A stretch of DNA of 50,804 bases from Rhizobiales bacterium CCH3-A5 (lineage in GTDB: Bacteria; Pseudomonadota; Alphaproteobacteria; Rhizobiales; Beijerinckiaceae). Position numbers and translations under genes: made by a program. Where the stretch lies: NCBI GenBank assembly GCA_001556025.1, contig LSIB01000147.1:1-50804 (forward strand), given 5' to 3'. A model generated the notes under the pieces. It made no database searches, was not told the DNA's origin, and saw nothing but the letters and a program-made list of their open reading frames with translations. The stretch's first letter is position 1. Every line of letters begins with the position of its first letter. Of the stretch, positions 34,800-43,975 are shown piece by piece.

Positions 34800-37700
34800 T
34801 CATCCCCCCATCGGACGCCGCAGATCCAAAGTCATTGGAAAATCCGGGCTGCGTTCTTCCGGCGGAATCGCCAGCGCGCCTGGACTATGACCGATTGACT
34901 CGAAACGCGCGAGCCGCCGCGCCTCCGCTTCGTAGGAATTCACAGGCGGCGTCTCGTAATTGCGCCCGCCGGGATGGGCGACATGATAGACGCAGCCGCC
35001 GAGCGAGCGCCCGACCCATGTATCGACGATGTCGAAGGTCAGCGGGGCATGGACCGGAATCGTCGGATGCAGGCCGGACGCCGGCTGCCAGGCCTTGAAG
35101 CGCACGCCGCCGATCGCCTCTCCTGAACGGCCGGCGGGTGTCATCGGGATGCGGCGGCCGTTGCAGGTCACGATATGGCGGCCGGGCACGAGCCCGCTCG
35201 CCTTGACCTGAAGCCGCTCGACCGAGGAATCGACATAGCGCACCGTGCCGCCGATCGCGCCCTCCTCGCCCATGACGTGCCAGGGCTCCAGCGCCTGCCG
35301 GATCTCGATCCCGACGCCGCCATGCTCGACCTTGCCGTAGAACGGAAAGCGGAACTCCGCCTGGGCCTCGAACCAGACGGGGTCGAAGGCGTAGCCGGCG
35401 CGGTTGAGGTCGGCGAGCACATCGCCGAAATCCTGCCAGACCATCTCGGGCAGCATGAAGCGATCATGCAGCGTCGTGCCCCAGCGCACCAGCTCGCCGG
35501 CTTGCGGCTCACGCCAGAACCAGGCGACCAGCGCCCGGATCAGGAGCTGCTGCGCCAGCGACATCCGCGCGTCGGGCGGCATCTCGAAGGAGCGGAATTC
35601 GATCAGTCCGAGCCGCCCCGTCGGCCCGTCTGGCGAATAGAGCTTGTCGATGCAGATTTCGGTGCGGTGCGTATTGCCCGAGACGTCGACCAGCAGGTTG
35701 CGCAGCAGCCGGTCGATCCGCCACAGCGGGATCGACGGCTCGCCGGGCTTGGGGATCATCGAAAGCGCGATCTCCAGCTCGTAGAGCTGGTCGTGGCGGG
35801 CTTCGTCGATGCGCGGGGCCTGGCTGGTCGGGCCGATGAACAGCCCCGAGAAGAGATAGGACAGCGAAGGGTGGCGGTTCCAGTAGAGGATGATGCTCTT
35901 GAGCACGTCGGGCCGGCGCAGGAAGGGCGAATCCGGCGGCGTCACGCCGCCCAGCACGACATGGTTGCCGCCGCCGGTGCCGGTATGGCGGCCGTCGACC
36001 ATGAATTTTTCCGCGCACAAGCGGGACTGCCGCGCCTCCTCGTAGACGCCGCGCGTGATCGCGACCGCCTCGCTCCAGTTTTTCGCGGGGTGGATATTGA
36101 CCTCGATCACGCCTGGATCGGGCGTGACCTTGATGTTCATCAGGCGCGGATCATGCGGCGGCGAATAGCCCTCGATATGGACCGGCTGGCCGAGCTCCGT
36201 CGCCACCGCCTCGACGCTGGCGATCAGGTCGAGGTAGTCCTCCAGCTTTTCGACTGGCGGCAGGAAGACGCAGAGCACGTTGTCGCGGACCTCGAGTGAG
36301 AGCGCGGTGCGGACATGCTCGCCGCCGATCTCCTGCTCGGTGCGGTCCTGCGCGCCGGAGCCGGGGGCCGGATCGACGGCGCGCGACATCTGCGGCGAGG
36401 CCGGCTGGCCGTCCGAGGTAGCGGCGGCCGCCGCCGGAGCCGGCGTCGCATCCTCCGCTCGCGGCAGCGGCCCGCGCGGTTCCATCGGATCCTGCGGATG
36501 GATGTGCGGATACTCGTCCTTCGGCACGACCGGCAGCGAGCCGAGCGGCAGCCGGTAGCCGACCGGCGAATCGCCCGGCACCAGGAAGAGCTTCCCGCGC
36601 CGGAGTTTCCATTTCTCCGAGCGCCAGCGCCGGTCGCCAGCCTGCGACTGCCAGCGCTGCACGGGGATGACATAGCCGCGCGGCTTGCCGAGCCCAAGCT
36701 GGAACACCTGCGCCATCCGCGCCCGCTCCTCGGGGTCGGCGAGACGCGGATCGAGCGGATCGACATTGTCTGGAAGCTGCGCCTCCTTGAGGAGCCAGTG
36801 CCCGGTGTCCTCATAGGCCGGCAGCACATAATCGGCGCCGAGCCCGAGCTTCTCCGACAGGCCAGCCGCGAGCGCCTCCGCGTCGCGGATGGAAGCAGCC
36901 TGTTCCAGTTCGCGGTCGCCGCCTGTCCTGGCGCCGGGCTCGCGCGCGATCAAGCCTGCGTCGCGCCAGATCGGCTCGCCATCGGCCCGCCAGTAGAGCG
37001 CGAAGGCCCAGCGCGGCAGGCTCTCGCCCGGATACCATTTGCCCTGGCCGTAATGCAGCATCCCGCCGGGCGCGAAGCGCTCGCGCAGCCGCCGGATCAA
37101 CTCATCGGCTTTCTGGCGCTTGGTCGGCCCCACGGCGTCGATATTCCACTCCGCGCCGGTCTGGTCGTCGATCGAGACGAAGGTCGGCTCGCCGCCCATC
37201 GTCAGGCGCACGTCGCCGGCCGAAAGGTCCGCCTCGACCTGCTCGCCCAGCGCATCGAGCCGCCGCCACGACTCATCGGAGAACGGCAGGGTGATGCGCG
37301 GGACTTCGTGGACGCGATCGACGCGCATCGAGAAGTCGAAGGTGGTCTCGGCGAAGCTCGCCACGCCAGACACCGGCGCGGCCGAGCGGTAATGCGGCGT
37401 CGCCGCCAGCGGCAGATGGCCCTCGCCGGTCAACAGTCCCGAGGTCGGGTCGAGCCCGATCCATCCTGCGCCGGGGATGTAGATCTCGGCCCAGGCGTGC
37501 AGGTCGGTGAAGTCCTTGTCGGTGCCGCGCGGACCCTCCAGCGGGTCGATGTCGGCCTTCATCTGGATCAGGTAACCGGAGACGAAGCGCGCCGCGAAGC
37601 CCAGATGCCGCATGATCTGGACGAGCAGCCAGCTCGTGTCGCGGCAGGAGCCGGATTTGATGTCGAGCGTATGCTCGGGCTCCTGCACGCCGGGCTCCAT

Positions 37701-38183
37701 CCGGATGCCATAGGCGATGCCGGCCGCCAGCCGCGCATTCAGGTCGACGATGAAGTTGACGGTGTTGGTCGGCTCGCGCGGGATCGTCTTGAGATAGGCC
37801 TCCAGCAGCGGCCCCGGCGGCTCGGTGACGAGATAGGGCGCAAGCTCGGCGCGCAATTCATCCGGATAGGCGAAAGGGAAGATCTCGGCGTCGGTCTCGA
37901 CGAAGAAGTCGAACGGGTTGATGACCGACAGCTCGGTGACGAGATCGACCTCGATCCGGAACTCCTGCACCGGCTCGGGAAAGACGAAGCGCGCCAGCCA
38001 GTTGCCGCTCGGATCCTGCTGCCAGTTCACGAAATGCTCGGCCGGCGTGACCTTGAGCGAATAGGAGTTGATCGCGGCGCGGCAATGCGGGGCCGGTCTC
38101 AGCCTGATGATCTGCGGGCCGAGCGTGACCGGCCGGTCATATCTGTAATGGGTGACGTGGTTCAGCGCGGCGATGATGGCCAA
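34800..38183 (-). CDS. Large transglutaminase-like / DUF2126 protein
   Basis: A 1127-residue protein. Residues 1-290 are a transglutaminase-like module with a full triad: Cys180 in [14 protein letters not shown], His229 in [12 protein letters not shown] and Asp245 in [11 protein letters not shown]. The rest is DUF2126, with [36 protein letters not shown] and, near 720-860, [16 protein letters not shown] and [18 protein letters not shown]. The last segments resemble carboxylate-amine ligase (glutamine-synthetase-like) motifs, so it may be a second ligase in the operon. The start is TTG 38183: in-frame codons upstream run to a stop without ATG, and the family opening [11 protein letters not shown] follows. 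It heads the four-gene operon. Confidence 0.88.
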   Translation of the reverse strand: MAIIAALNHVTHYRYDRPVTLGPQIIRLRPAPHCRAAINSYSLKVTPAEHFVNWQQDPSGNWLARFVFPEPVQEFRIEVDLVTELSVINPFDFFVETDAEIFPFAYPDELRAELAPYLVTEPPGPLLEAYLKTIPREPTNTVNFIVDLNARLAAGIAYGIRMEPGVQEPEHTLDIKSGSCRDTSWLLVQIMRHLGFAARFVSGYLIQMKADIDPLEGPRGTDKDFTDLHAWAEIYIPGAGWIGLDPTSGLLTGEGHLPLAATPHYRSAAPVSGVASFAETTFDFSMRVDRVHEVPRITLPFSDESWRRLDALGEQVEADLSAGDVRLTMGGEPTFVSIDDQTGAEWNIDAVGPTKRQKADELIRRLRERFAPGGMLHYGQGKWYPGESLPRWAFALYWRADGEPIWRDAGLIAREPGARTGGDRELEQAASIRDAEALAAGLSEKLGLGADYVLPAYEDTGHWLLKEAQLPDNVDPLDPRLADPEERARMAQVFQLGLGKPRGYVIPVQRWQSQAGDRRWRSEKWKLRRGKLFLVPGDSPVGYRLPLGSLPVVPKDEYPHIHPQDPMEPRGPLPRAEDATPAPAAAAATSDGQPASPQMSRAVDPAPGSGAQDRTEQEIGGEHVRTALSLEVRDNVLCVFLPPVEKLEDYLDLIASVEAVATELGQPVHIEGYSPPHDPRLMNIKVTPDPGVIEVNIHPAKNWSEAVAITRGVYEEARQSRLCAEKFMVDGRHTGTGGGNHVVLGGVTPPDSPFLRRPDVLKSIILYWNRHPSLSYLFSGLFIGPTSQAPRIDEARHDQLYELEIALSMIPKPGEPSIPLWRIDRLLRNLLVDVSGNTHRTEICIDKLYSPDGPTGRLGLIEFRSFEMPPDARMSLAQQLLIRALVAWFWREPQAGELVRWGTTLHDRFMLPEMVWQDFGDVLADLNRAGYAFDPVWFEAQAEFRFPFYGKVEHGGVGIEIRQALEPWHVMGEEGAIGGTVRYVDSSVERLQVKASGLVPGRHIVTCNGRRIPMTPAGRSGEAIGGVRFKAWQPASGLHPTIPVHAPLTFDIVDTWVGRSLGGCVYHVAHPGGRNYETPPVNSYEAEARRLARFESIGHSPGALAIPPEERSPDFPMTLDLRRPMGG

Positions 38184-38264
38184 GACGGACCTGCTTCATA
38201 GGCGCGAGGCGTGAGCGCCAGGCGAGGTCACGTTAGCGGCGGAGAACGGGCGCGCAAAGCCGCA

Positions 38265-38276
38265 ACTTGCGCAAGT
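38265..38276. promoter_or_regulatory. 12-bp palindrome between divergent operons
   Basis: ACTTGCGCAAGT is a perfect palindrome in the 262-nt gap between the transglutaminase/ATP-grasp operon (minus) and the peptide importer (plus). It lies 82 nt from the TTG start and 170 nt from the importer ATG. It could be an operator shared by both, but a single 12-bp palindrome is weak evidence. The rest of the gap shows no clear promoter. Confidence 0.3.
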
Positions 38277-38445
38277 CAACGCCGGCAAAGCAGGCCTCTG
38301 CGCAAGAATCAGGCAATCTCTTCCCGGCTGCCTCACACCCCGGGTGGCGGCGCTGGACAACGCCTGCCGAGTGGTTCCACATTGCACGAAGAGCTGCGGC
38401 CATCGTGCGAAACGAGCCGCTGGCCCGCAACAGATGGGGATTTTC

Positions 38446-40035
38446 ATGCGTCACGTCACCAAACTGATGGTCGCCTCCGCCTTTTCGGCGCTGATGGCGA
38501 CGACCGCGTTCGCGCAGACGCCCAGGGACACGGTCGTCATGGCCAAGCAGATCGACGACATCATCACGCTCGATCCTGCCGAGGCGTTCGAGTTTTCCGG
38601 CGTCGAGGTCGGCGCCAATGTCTACGACAAGCTGATCGGCGTCGATCTCGCCAAGGGCAACGCGCTCGTCGGCGAACTCGCCGCGAGCTGGACGGTCAGC
38701 CCCGACAACCTGACCTACACCTTCAAGCTGCGGCCGGGCGTCAAGTTCCATTCCGGCAACGCCTTGACCGCCGCCGACGTGGTCTATTCCTTCCAGCGCG
38801 CCGTGACCCTGAACAAGTCGCCCGGCTTCATCCTGACCCAGTTCGGCTTCACCAAGGACAACGTGCTGGAGAAGGTCAGGGCGAGCGACGATTCGACCGT
38901 CGTCATCACCGTCTCCAAGCCCTTCGCACCGACCTTCTTCCTCAACTGCCTGACCTCGGGCGTGGCGTCGATCGTCGACAGCAAGCTGGTCAAGGCCAAT
39001 GAGAAGGACGGCGATTTCGGGAATGGCTGGATGAAGCTGAACTCGGCCGGTTCGGGTGCCTACAAGGTTCGCGCCTACCGTCCCAACGAGCAATATGCGC
39101 TCGACGCCAACGAGGGCTGGTACAAGGGCGCGCCCAAGAACAAGCGCGTCATCGTGCGCCACGTCGCCGAACCCGCCTCGCAGCGCCTGCTGCTGGAGAA
39201 GGGCGACATCGACATCGCCCGCAACCTGTCCAAGGATCAGCTCGCCGCGGTCAAGACCAACAAGGATATCGAGATCGTCCAGGGCGACAAGGGCTATATC
39301 CTCTACCTCGGCCTGAACACGAAGAACCCGAACTTCGCCAAACCGGAGGTGCGCGAGGCGCTGAAATGGCTGGTCGACTACAAGTCGATCGAGACCAACA
39401 TCGTCGAGGGCACCTACAAGCACCATGAATCGTTCCTGCCCAAGGGCTTCCTCGGCGCGATCGACGACAAGCCCTACAGCTTCAATCCCGCCAAGGCGAA
39501 GGAACTGCTCGCCAAGGCCGGCCTGCCTAACGGCTTCTCGGTCACCATGGATGTGCGTTCGGTCTCGCCGATCACCGATATCGCCCAGGCGGTGCAGGCG
39601 AGCTGGGCCCAGGCCGGCATCAAGCTCGAGCTGATTCCCGGCGACGGCAAGCAGACCCTGACCAAGTACCGCGCCCGCACCCACGACATCTATATCGGCC
39701 AGTGGGGCCCGGACTATCTCGATCCGCACACCAATGCCGAGACCTTCGCCATCAACGAGAACAATGGCGAGGACGCCAAGTCGAAGACGCTCGCCTGGCG
39801 CAATGCCTGGGACATTCCTGACATGACCAAGGTCACCCAGGCCAACGTGCTGGAAACCGACGCCGCCAAGCGCGCCGCCGTCTACGGCTCGCTCCAGCGC
39901 GATCACCAGATGGTCTCGCCCTTCGTGATCATGTTCCAGCAGGTCGAGGTCTCGGCCGAGCGCAAGGGCGTCAATGGCTGGGTGATCGGACCGAGCTCCG
40001 ACACGAATTTCTACGCGCCGATCGCGAAGAACTGA
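38446..40035 (+). CDS. ABC transporter substrate-binding protein, peptide/nickel family (SBP family 5)
   Basis: A 529-residue DppA/OppA-type periplasmic binding protein. After the signal peptide (MRHVTKLMVASAFSALMATT, cleavage after AFA) comes MAKQIDDIITLDPAEAFEFS, the LRPGVKFHSGNALTAADVVY motif and a two-domain body ending in IMFQQVEVSAERKG. ATG 38446 is chosen over 38434 and 38344 as it starts the signal peptide with GGGGA 5 nt before it. It is the first gene of a complete five-gene importer. The ligand is not predictable; peptides, opines and other compounds are all known for this family. Confidence 0.9.
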   Translation: MRHVTKLMVASAFSALMATTAFAQTPRDTVVMAKQIDDIITLDPAEAFEFSGVEVGANVYDKLIGVDLAKGNALVGELAASWTVSPDNLTYTFKLRPGVKFHSGNALTAADVVYSFQRAVTLNKSPGFILTQFGFTKDNVLEKVRASDDSTVVITVSKPFAPTFFLNCLTSGVASIVDSKLVKANEKDGDFGNGWMKLNSAGSGAYKVRAYRPNEQYALDANEGWYKGAPKNKRVIVRHVAEPASQRLLLEKGDIDIARNLSKDQLAAVKTNKDIEIVQGDKGYILYLGLNTKNPNFAKPEVREALKWLVDYKSIETNIVEGTYKHHESFLPKGFLGAIDDKPYSFNPAKAKELLAKAGLPNGFSVTMDVRSVSPITDIAQAVQASWAQAGIKLELIPGDGKQTLTKYRARTHDIYIGQWGPDYLDPHTNAETFAINENNGEDAKSKTLAWRNAWDIPDMTKVTQANVLETDAAKRAAVYGSLQRDHQMVSPFVIMFQQVEVSAERKGVNGWVIGPSSDTNFYAPIAKN

Positions 40036-40053
40036 GCTTTCGAGCCGCCACCA

Positions 40054-40087
40054 CCCGCCGCGTCCTCGCCGGACGCGGCGGGTTTTC
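40054..40087 (+). terminator. Terminator-like hairpin between binding protein and permease genes
   Basis: A perfect 12-bp stem, CCCGCCGCGTCC / GGACGCGGCGGG, with a 5-nt loop and a following TTTTCC. Placed inside the operon, it would reduce read-through, so that the binding protein is made in excess over membrane parts, and would stabilise the upstream mRNA. Confidence 0.8.
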
Positions 40088-40164
40088 CGCTTTTGTCGAA
40101 CGCAAGCCGGACGCATGATCGAGCCAGAACCCGCCACGCCCGCTTCGCAGGACAGGATGCGGCG

Positions 40165-41244
40165 ATGACCAGCTTGACCGAAACGCCGATGGCCGTCCCG
40201 GCTCCGAGCCGGAAGCCCGGCGCGGGCCGTGCGGTCCGCTGGGGCAGGCTGGTCTGGCGCGAGCTGACCACTGTCGCGATCACGATCTTCGGCCTGCTGC
40301 TGGTGACCTTTTTCATCGCCCGCGTCATCCCGATCGACCCCGTCCTCGCCGTCGTCGGCGACAATGCGCGCCCCGATGTCTACGAGAACGCCCGCATCGC
40401 GCTCGGCTTGGACAAGCCGCTCTGGCAGCAATTCGCAGCTTACGTCGGCAAGGTCTTCACCGGCGATCTCGGGCGCTCCGTGCTCACCTCCAACACCGTC
40501 GTCGACGATATCAAGCGCGTCTTCCCGGCGACGCTGGAATTGGCCACGCTCGGCACGCTGATCGGTGTTCTGCTCGGCGTGCCGCTCGGCATCGTAGCTG
40601 CGGTCAATCAGGGCCGCTGGCCCGACCAGTTCGCCCGCATCGTCGGGCTGATCGGCTATTCGATCCCCGTCTTCTGGCTCGGCCTGATGGGGCTCCTGCT
40701 GTTCTACGCCAAGCTCGGCTGGGTGTCCGGCCCGGGCCGCATCGGCATCGCCTATCAGGACTTCGTCGACCCGATCACCAACATCATCATGCTGGACGCG
40801 GCCCTGCAGGGCGAATGGGACGCGTTCCGCAACGCCTTCTCCCACCTGATCCTGCCGGCTTCGGTGCTGGGCCTGCTCAGCGTCGCCTATATCAGCCGCA
40901 TGACCCGCAGCTTCATGATCACCGAGCTGCAGCAGCAATACGTCATCGCCGCCCGCGTGAAGGGCCTGTCGGAATGGCGCGTGGTCTGGCGGCACGCCTT
41001 GCGCAACGCCGCCGTGCCGCTCGTCACCGTGATCGCGCTCTCCTATATGCACCTGCTCGAAGGCTCGGTGCTGACCGAGACGATCTTCGCCTGGCCGGGG
41101 CTCGGCCGCTACATCACCAATTCCCTGCTCAACGCAGACATGAACGCGGTGCTCGGCGGCACGCTCGTGGTCGGCGCGGTCTTCATCGCGGTCAACCTGT
41201 TCACCGACATCCTGGCGCGCATCGCCGATCCGAGGGCGAGGTGA
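40165..41244 (+). CDS. ABC transporter permease, DppB type
   Basis: A 359-residue permease with six main hydrophobic segments: an N-terminal helix (TTVAITIFGLLLVTFFIARV), a large periplasmic domain with NARPDVYENARIALGLDKPL, then the transmembrane core. The coupling loop is YVIAARVKGLSEWRVVWRHA. ATG 40165 is taken because the 24 residues before it are not family-like. It is separated from the binding-protein gene by the hairpin and overlaps dppC-type gene at 41244 (TGATG). Confidence 0.89.
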   Translation: MTSLTETPMAVPAPSRKPGAGRAVRWGRLVWRELTTVAITIFGLLLVTFFIARVIPIDPVLAVVGDNARPDVYENARIALGLDKPLWQQFAAYVGKVFTGDLGRSVLTSNTVVDDIKRVFPATLELATLGTLIGVLLGVPLGIVAAVNQGRWPDQFARIVGLIGYSIPVFWLGLMGLLLFYAKLGWVSGPGRIGIAYQDFVDPITNIIMLDAALQGEWDAFRNAFSHLILPASVLGLLSVAYISRMTRSFMITELQQQYVIAARVKGLSEWRVVWRHALRNAAVPLVTVIALSYMHLLEGSVLTETIFAWPGLGRYITNSLLNADMNAVLGGTLVVGAVFIAVNLFTDILARIADPRAR

Positions 41245-42140
41245 TGGCCGTGACCTCCCGAACCGCCTGGCTCACCACCGACTCGCCGACCTCCCGCCGG
41301 CAGGCGCGGCTGGGTCAACTCTACCGTCAATGGCTCGCCTTCCGGCGCAACCGACTGGCGTTGGCAGGGCTCGGCATCGTCGTGGCGCTGCTGCTGGTCG
41401 CGGCCTTCGCGCCGCTGCTGGCGCCGCAGGACCCGCTCGCGCAGAACCTGCCAGGCCGGCTCCAGCCGCCCTCATGGCAGCATCTCTTCGGCACCGACTC
41501 GCTTGGCCGCGACATCTACAGCCGCATCGTCTACGGCACCCGCGTCACGCTGGTCATCGTCATCCTCGTCGTCATCCTCGTGGGGCCGATCGGCCTCTTG
41601 ATCGGCGCGGCCTCGGGCTATCTCGGCGGCTGGGTCGACCGGCTGCTGATGCGCATCACCGACGTCTTCCTCGCCTTCCCCCGGCTCGTGCTGGCGCTGG
41701 CCTTCGTCGCCGCGCTCGGGCCGGGGCTGGAGAACGCGGTCATCGCCATCGCCATCACCGCCTGGCCGCCCTATGCCCGCGTCGCCCGGGCCGAGACGCT
41801 GATCATCCGCAGCCAGGACTATATCGCGGCCGTGCGCCTTCAGGGCGCCTCGCAATGGCGCATCGTCTGGAAGCATGTCGTGCCGATGTGCATGCCCTCG
41901 CTGATCGTGCGCACGACGCTCGACATGGCCGGCATCATCCTGACCGCCGCGGGCTTGGGATTTCTGGGCCTCGGCGCGCAGCCGCCGATCCCGGAATGGG
42001 GCGCGATGATCTCGGCCGGCCGCGAGCAGATTTTCGACCAGTGGTGGGTGGCTACCTTCCCCGGCATCGCGATCTGCATCGTCGCGCTCGGTTTCAACCT
42101 CTTGGGCGACGGCCTGCGTGACGTCATGGATCAACGATGA
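41244..42140 (+). CDS. ABC transporter permease, DppC type
   Basis: A 298-residue permease with a cytoplasmic N-terminus (RQWLAFRRNRLALAGLGIVV), the DppC/OppC mark FGTDSLGRDIYSRIVYGTR, and the coupling loop DYIAAVRLQGASQWRIVWKH. The open frame upstream lies inside the DppB-type gene and is ignored; ATG 41244 shares a base with that stop. It pairs with DppB to form the channel, and its stop overlaps the ATG of the next gene (ATGA). Confidence 0.9.
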   Translation: MAVTSRTAWLTTDSPTSRRQARLGQLYRQWLAFRRNRLALAGLGIVVALLLVAAFAPLLAPQDPLAQNLPGRLQPPSWQHLFGTDSLGRDIYSRIVYGTRVTLVIVILVVILVGPIGLLIGAASGYLGGWVDRLLMRITDVFLAFPRLVLALAFVAALGPGLENAVIAIAITAWPPYARVARAETLIIRSQDYIAAVRLQGASQWRIVWKHVVPMCMPSLIVRTTLDMAGIILTAAGLGFLGLGAQPPIPEWGAMISAGREQIFDQWWVATFPGIAICIVALGFNLLGDGLRDVMDQR

Positions 42141-43015
42141 GCACGCCCGTCGCCGCCAACGCCAACGAGCAACCCTTGCTCGAACTCGCCGATCTCCGGG
42201 TCGATTTCCATACGCCCACCGGCATCGTCAACGCCGTGCGCGGCCTGTCCTTCACGCTCGGTCGCGAGCGGCTCGGCATTGTCGGGGAGTCCGGCTCCGG
42301 CAAGTCGATGACCGGCCGCGCGATCCTCGATCTGATCCCATATCCCGGCGTCATCAGCGCCGATCGCATGGCCTATCGCGGGCAGGACCTGCTGACGATG
42401 GACAAGCGCAGTCGCCGCAAGTTGCGTGGCCGCCATATCTCGATGGTGATGCAGGATCCGAAATTCTCGCTCAATCCGGTCCAGACGGTCGGCACGCAGA
42501 TCGCCGAGGCCTATCGCGTCCATCACAAGGCGAGCGCCCGCGAGGCGAGGGAGCGCAGCCTGTCCATGCTGGAGGCCGTGCAGATCAGGGAGCCCGCGCG
42601 CGTCTACGACCTCTACCCGCACGAGGTTTCGGGCGGCATGGGTCAGCGCGTCATGATCGCGATGATGCTGATCGCCGAGCCCGACATCCTGATCGCCGAC
42701 GAGCCGACCTCGGCGCTCGACGTGACCGTTCAGCTGCAGGTGCTCAAGATCCTCGACGACCTCGTCACCAGCCGCGGCATGGGGCTGATCTTCATCAGCC
42801 ACGATCTGCACCTCGTGCAGTCCTTCTGCGACCGCGTCATCGTGATGTATGGCGGCAAGGCGATGGAGACGCTGCCGGCGGCAGAACTGGCGGACGAGAG
42901 CGCGCGCAGCCGCCGCCACCCCTATACGCTCGGCCTGCTCGGCTGCCTGCCGGAGCTCGACAGGCCGAAGGGCAAGCTCGCCACGCTGAAGCGTGATCCG
43001 GCATGGCTGGCATGA
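42137..43015 (+). CDS. ABC transporter ATP-binding protein, DppD type
   Basis: A 292-residue ATPase with Walker A GESGSGKSM (50-58), Q-loop VMQDPKFSLNPVQTVG, signature VSGGMGQR, Walker B ILIADEPTSALD and the switch His in FISHDLHLV. The Ser-Met after the Walker A Lys is the normal DppD/OppD form. The C-terminal HPYTLGLLGCLP stretch is present but ends sooner than in longer relatives. ATG 42137 overlaps the permease stop. Confidence 0.9.
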   Translation: MSTPVAANANEQPLLELADLRVDFHTPTGIVNAVRGLSFTLGRERLGIVGESGSGKSMTGRAILDLIPYPGVISADRMAYRGQDLLTMDKRSRRKLRGRHISMVMQDPKFSLNPVQTVGTQIAEAYRVHHKASAREARERSLSMLEAVQIREPARVYDLYPHEVSGGMGQRVMIAMMLIAEPDILIADEPTSALDVTVQLQVLKILDDLVTSRGMGLIFISHDLHLVQSFCDRVIVMYGGKAMETLPAAELADESARSRRHPYTLGLLGCLPELDRPKGKLATLKRDPAWLA

Positions 43016-43779
43016 GCGCGAGCATGAGCGCCACTCCTGCCATCGCCGTCGAAAAGCTCAACGTCTCTTTCGGCGACAGCCATGTCGTAAAAGACCTCTC
43101 CTTCACCGTTTCGCCCGGCGAGAGCTATGGCATCGTCGGCGAATCCGGCTCCGGCAAATCGACCGTGCTGCGCGTGCTGGCGGGACTGAACCGCGACTGG
43201 AGCGGCGAGGTTGCGATCCTCGGCGAGAGCCAGCCTAAGGTCAGGAGCAAGGCGTTCTACCGCTCGTCCCAGATGGTCTTTCAGGACCCTTACGGCTCGT
43301 TGCATCCCAAGAAGACGGTGGACGACACGCTGGCCGAGCCACTAACGATCCATGGCCTCGGCGATGCGCAAGCGCGGATCGCGCGCGCCATGAATGACGT
43401 CGGCCTGCCGGCCTCCTTCCGCTTCCGCTATCCGCACCAGCTCTCGGGCGGGCAGCGCCAGCGCGTCGCGATCGCGCGCGCGCTCGTGCTGGAGCCGACG
43501 ATCCTGCTGCTCGACGAGCCGACCTCGGCGCTCGACGTCTCGATCCAGGCCGAGGTGCTGAACCTGCTGACGACGCTGCGCCACGAGCGCAAGCTGACCT
43601 ACATCCTCGTCAGCCACGATCTCGCAGTCGTCGCCCATATGTGCGAGCGGCTGCTGGTGATGCAGTTCGGCGCCGGCGTCGAGGAGATGACGGCGGCTAC
43701 GCTGGCGGGGCGCGACCCGAAGACGGATTACGCCCGGCAATTGCTCACCGCGAGCGAAGGCTTCAGGCGGGCTGGCTGA
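43012..43779 (+). CDS. ABC transporter ATP-binding protein, DppF type
   Basis: A 255-residue ATPase with Walker A GESGSGKST (43-51), Q-loop MVFQDPYGSLHPKKTV, signature LSGGQRQR, Walker B ILLLDEPTSALD and switch His in LVSHDLAVV. It is shorter than typical DppF, lacking most of the C-terminal oligopeptide tail. Three in-frame ATGs occur (43003, 43012, 43024); 43012 is preferred because it overlaps the upstream stop (ATGA), but 43024 is possible. It completes the five-gene importer. Confidence 0.89.
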   Translation: MSASMSATPAIAVEKLNVSFGDSHVVKDLSFTVSPGESYGIVGESGSGKSTVLRVLAGLNRDWSGEVAILGESQPKVRSKAFYRSSQMVFQDPYGSLHPKKTVDDTLAEPLTIHGLGDAQARIARAMNDVGLPASFRFRYPHQLSGGQRQRVAIARALVLEPTILLLDEPTSALDVSIQAEVLNLLTTLRHERKLTYILVSHDLAVVAHMCERLLVMQFGAGVEEMTAATLAGRDPKTDYARQLLTASEGFRRAG

Positions 43780-43785
43780 AATACC

Positions 43786-43862
43786 CGTCATTGCGAGCGC
43801 AGCGAAGCAATCCAGGGGTAAGCGCGAGACCTCTGGATTGCTTCGCTGCGCTCGCAACGACG
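43786..43862. repeat. Palindromic repeat family A, copy 5
   Basis: An inverted repeat with left arm CGTCATTGCGAGCGCAGCG and right arm CTTCGCTGCGCTCGCAACG. It lies 6 nt after the importer operon and about 110 nt before zwf, separating two transcription units in the same direction, so it may act as the importer terminator. Confidence 0.88.
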
Positions 43863-43871
43863 ACAGGGCGA

Positions 43872-43902
43872 CGATGCCCGTCGTCCAAAGCGTTTGGCAT
43901 CG
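43872..43902 (+). promoter_or_regulatory. Overlapping dyads upstream of zwf
   Basis: CGATGCC (43872-43878) and GGCATCG (43896-43902) form a 7-bp dyad, and CCAAAGCGTTTGG (43885-43897) is a second palindrome that shares the GG with it. Only one could form at a time in RNA. Position about 75-100 nt before zwf fits an operator or leader element. No known consensus was matched. Confidence 0.3.
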
Positions 43903-43975
43903 GGCCTGCTTGGTCGCATTGTCGTCGCAGCTCTGGGTTCGATTGCGCCGGAGCCGATACGGAGCCTGAGAATTC

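Noticed and set aside
36315..38201. Plus-strand frame of 628 codons opposite the large transglutaminase/DUF2126 gene
   Set aside because: The minus-strand protein has clear family motifs over its whole length; this one has none.
38233..41052. Minus-strand frame of 939 codons opposite the peptide importer
   Set aside because: It is antisense to the binding-protein and permease genes, and its sequence (many His, Asp and Gly without domain features) is a typical shadow frame.
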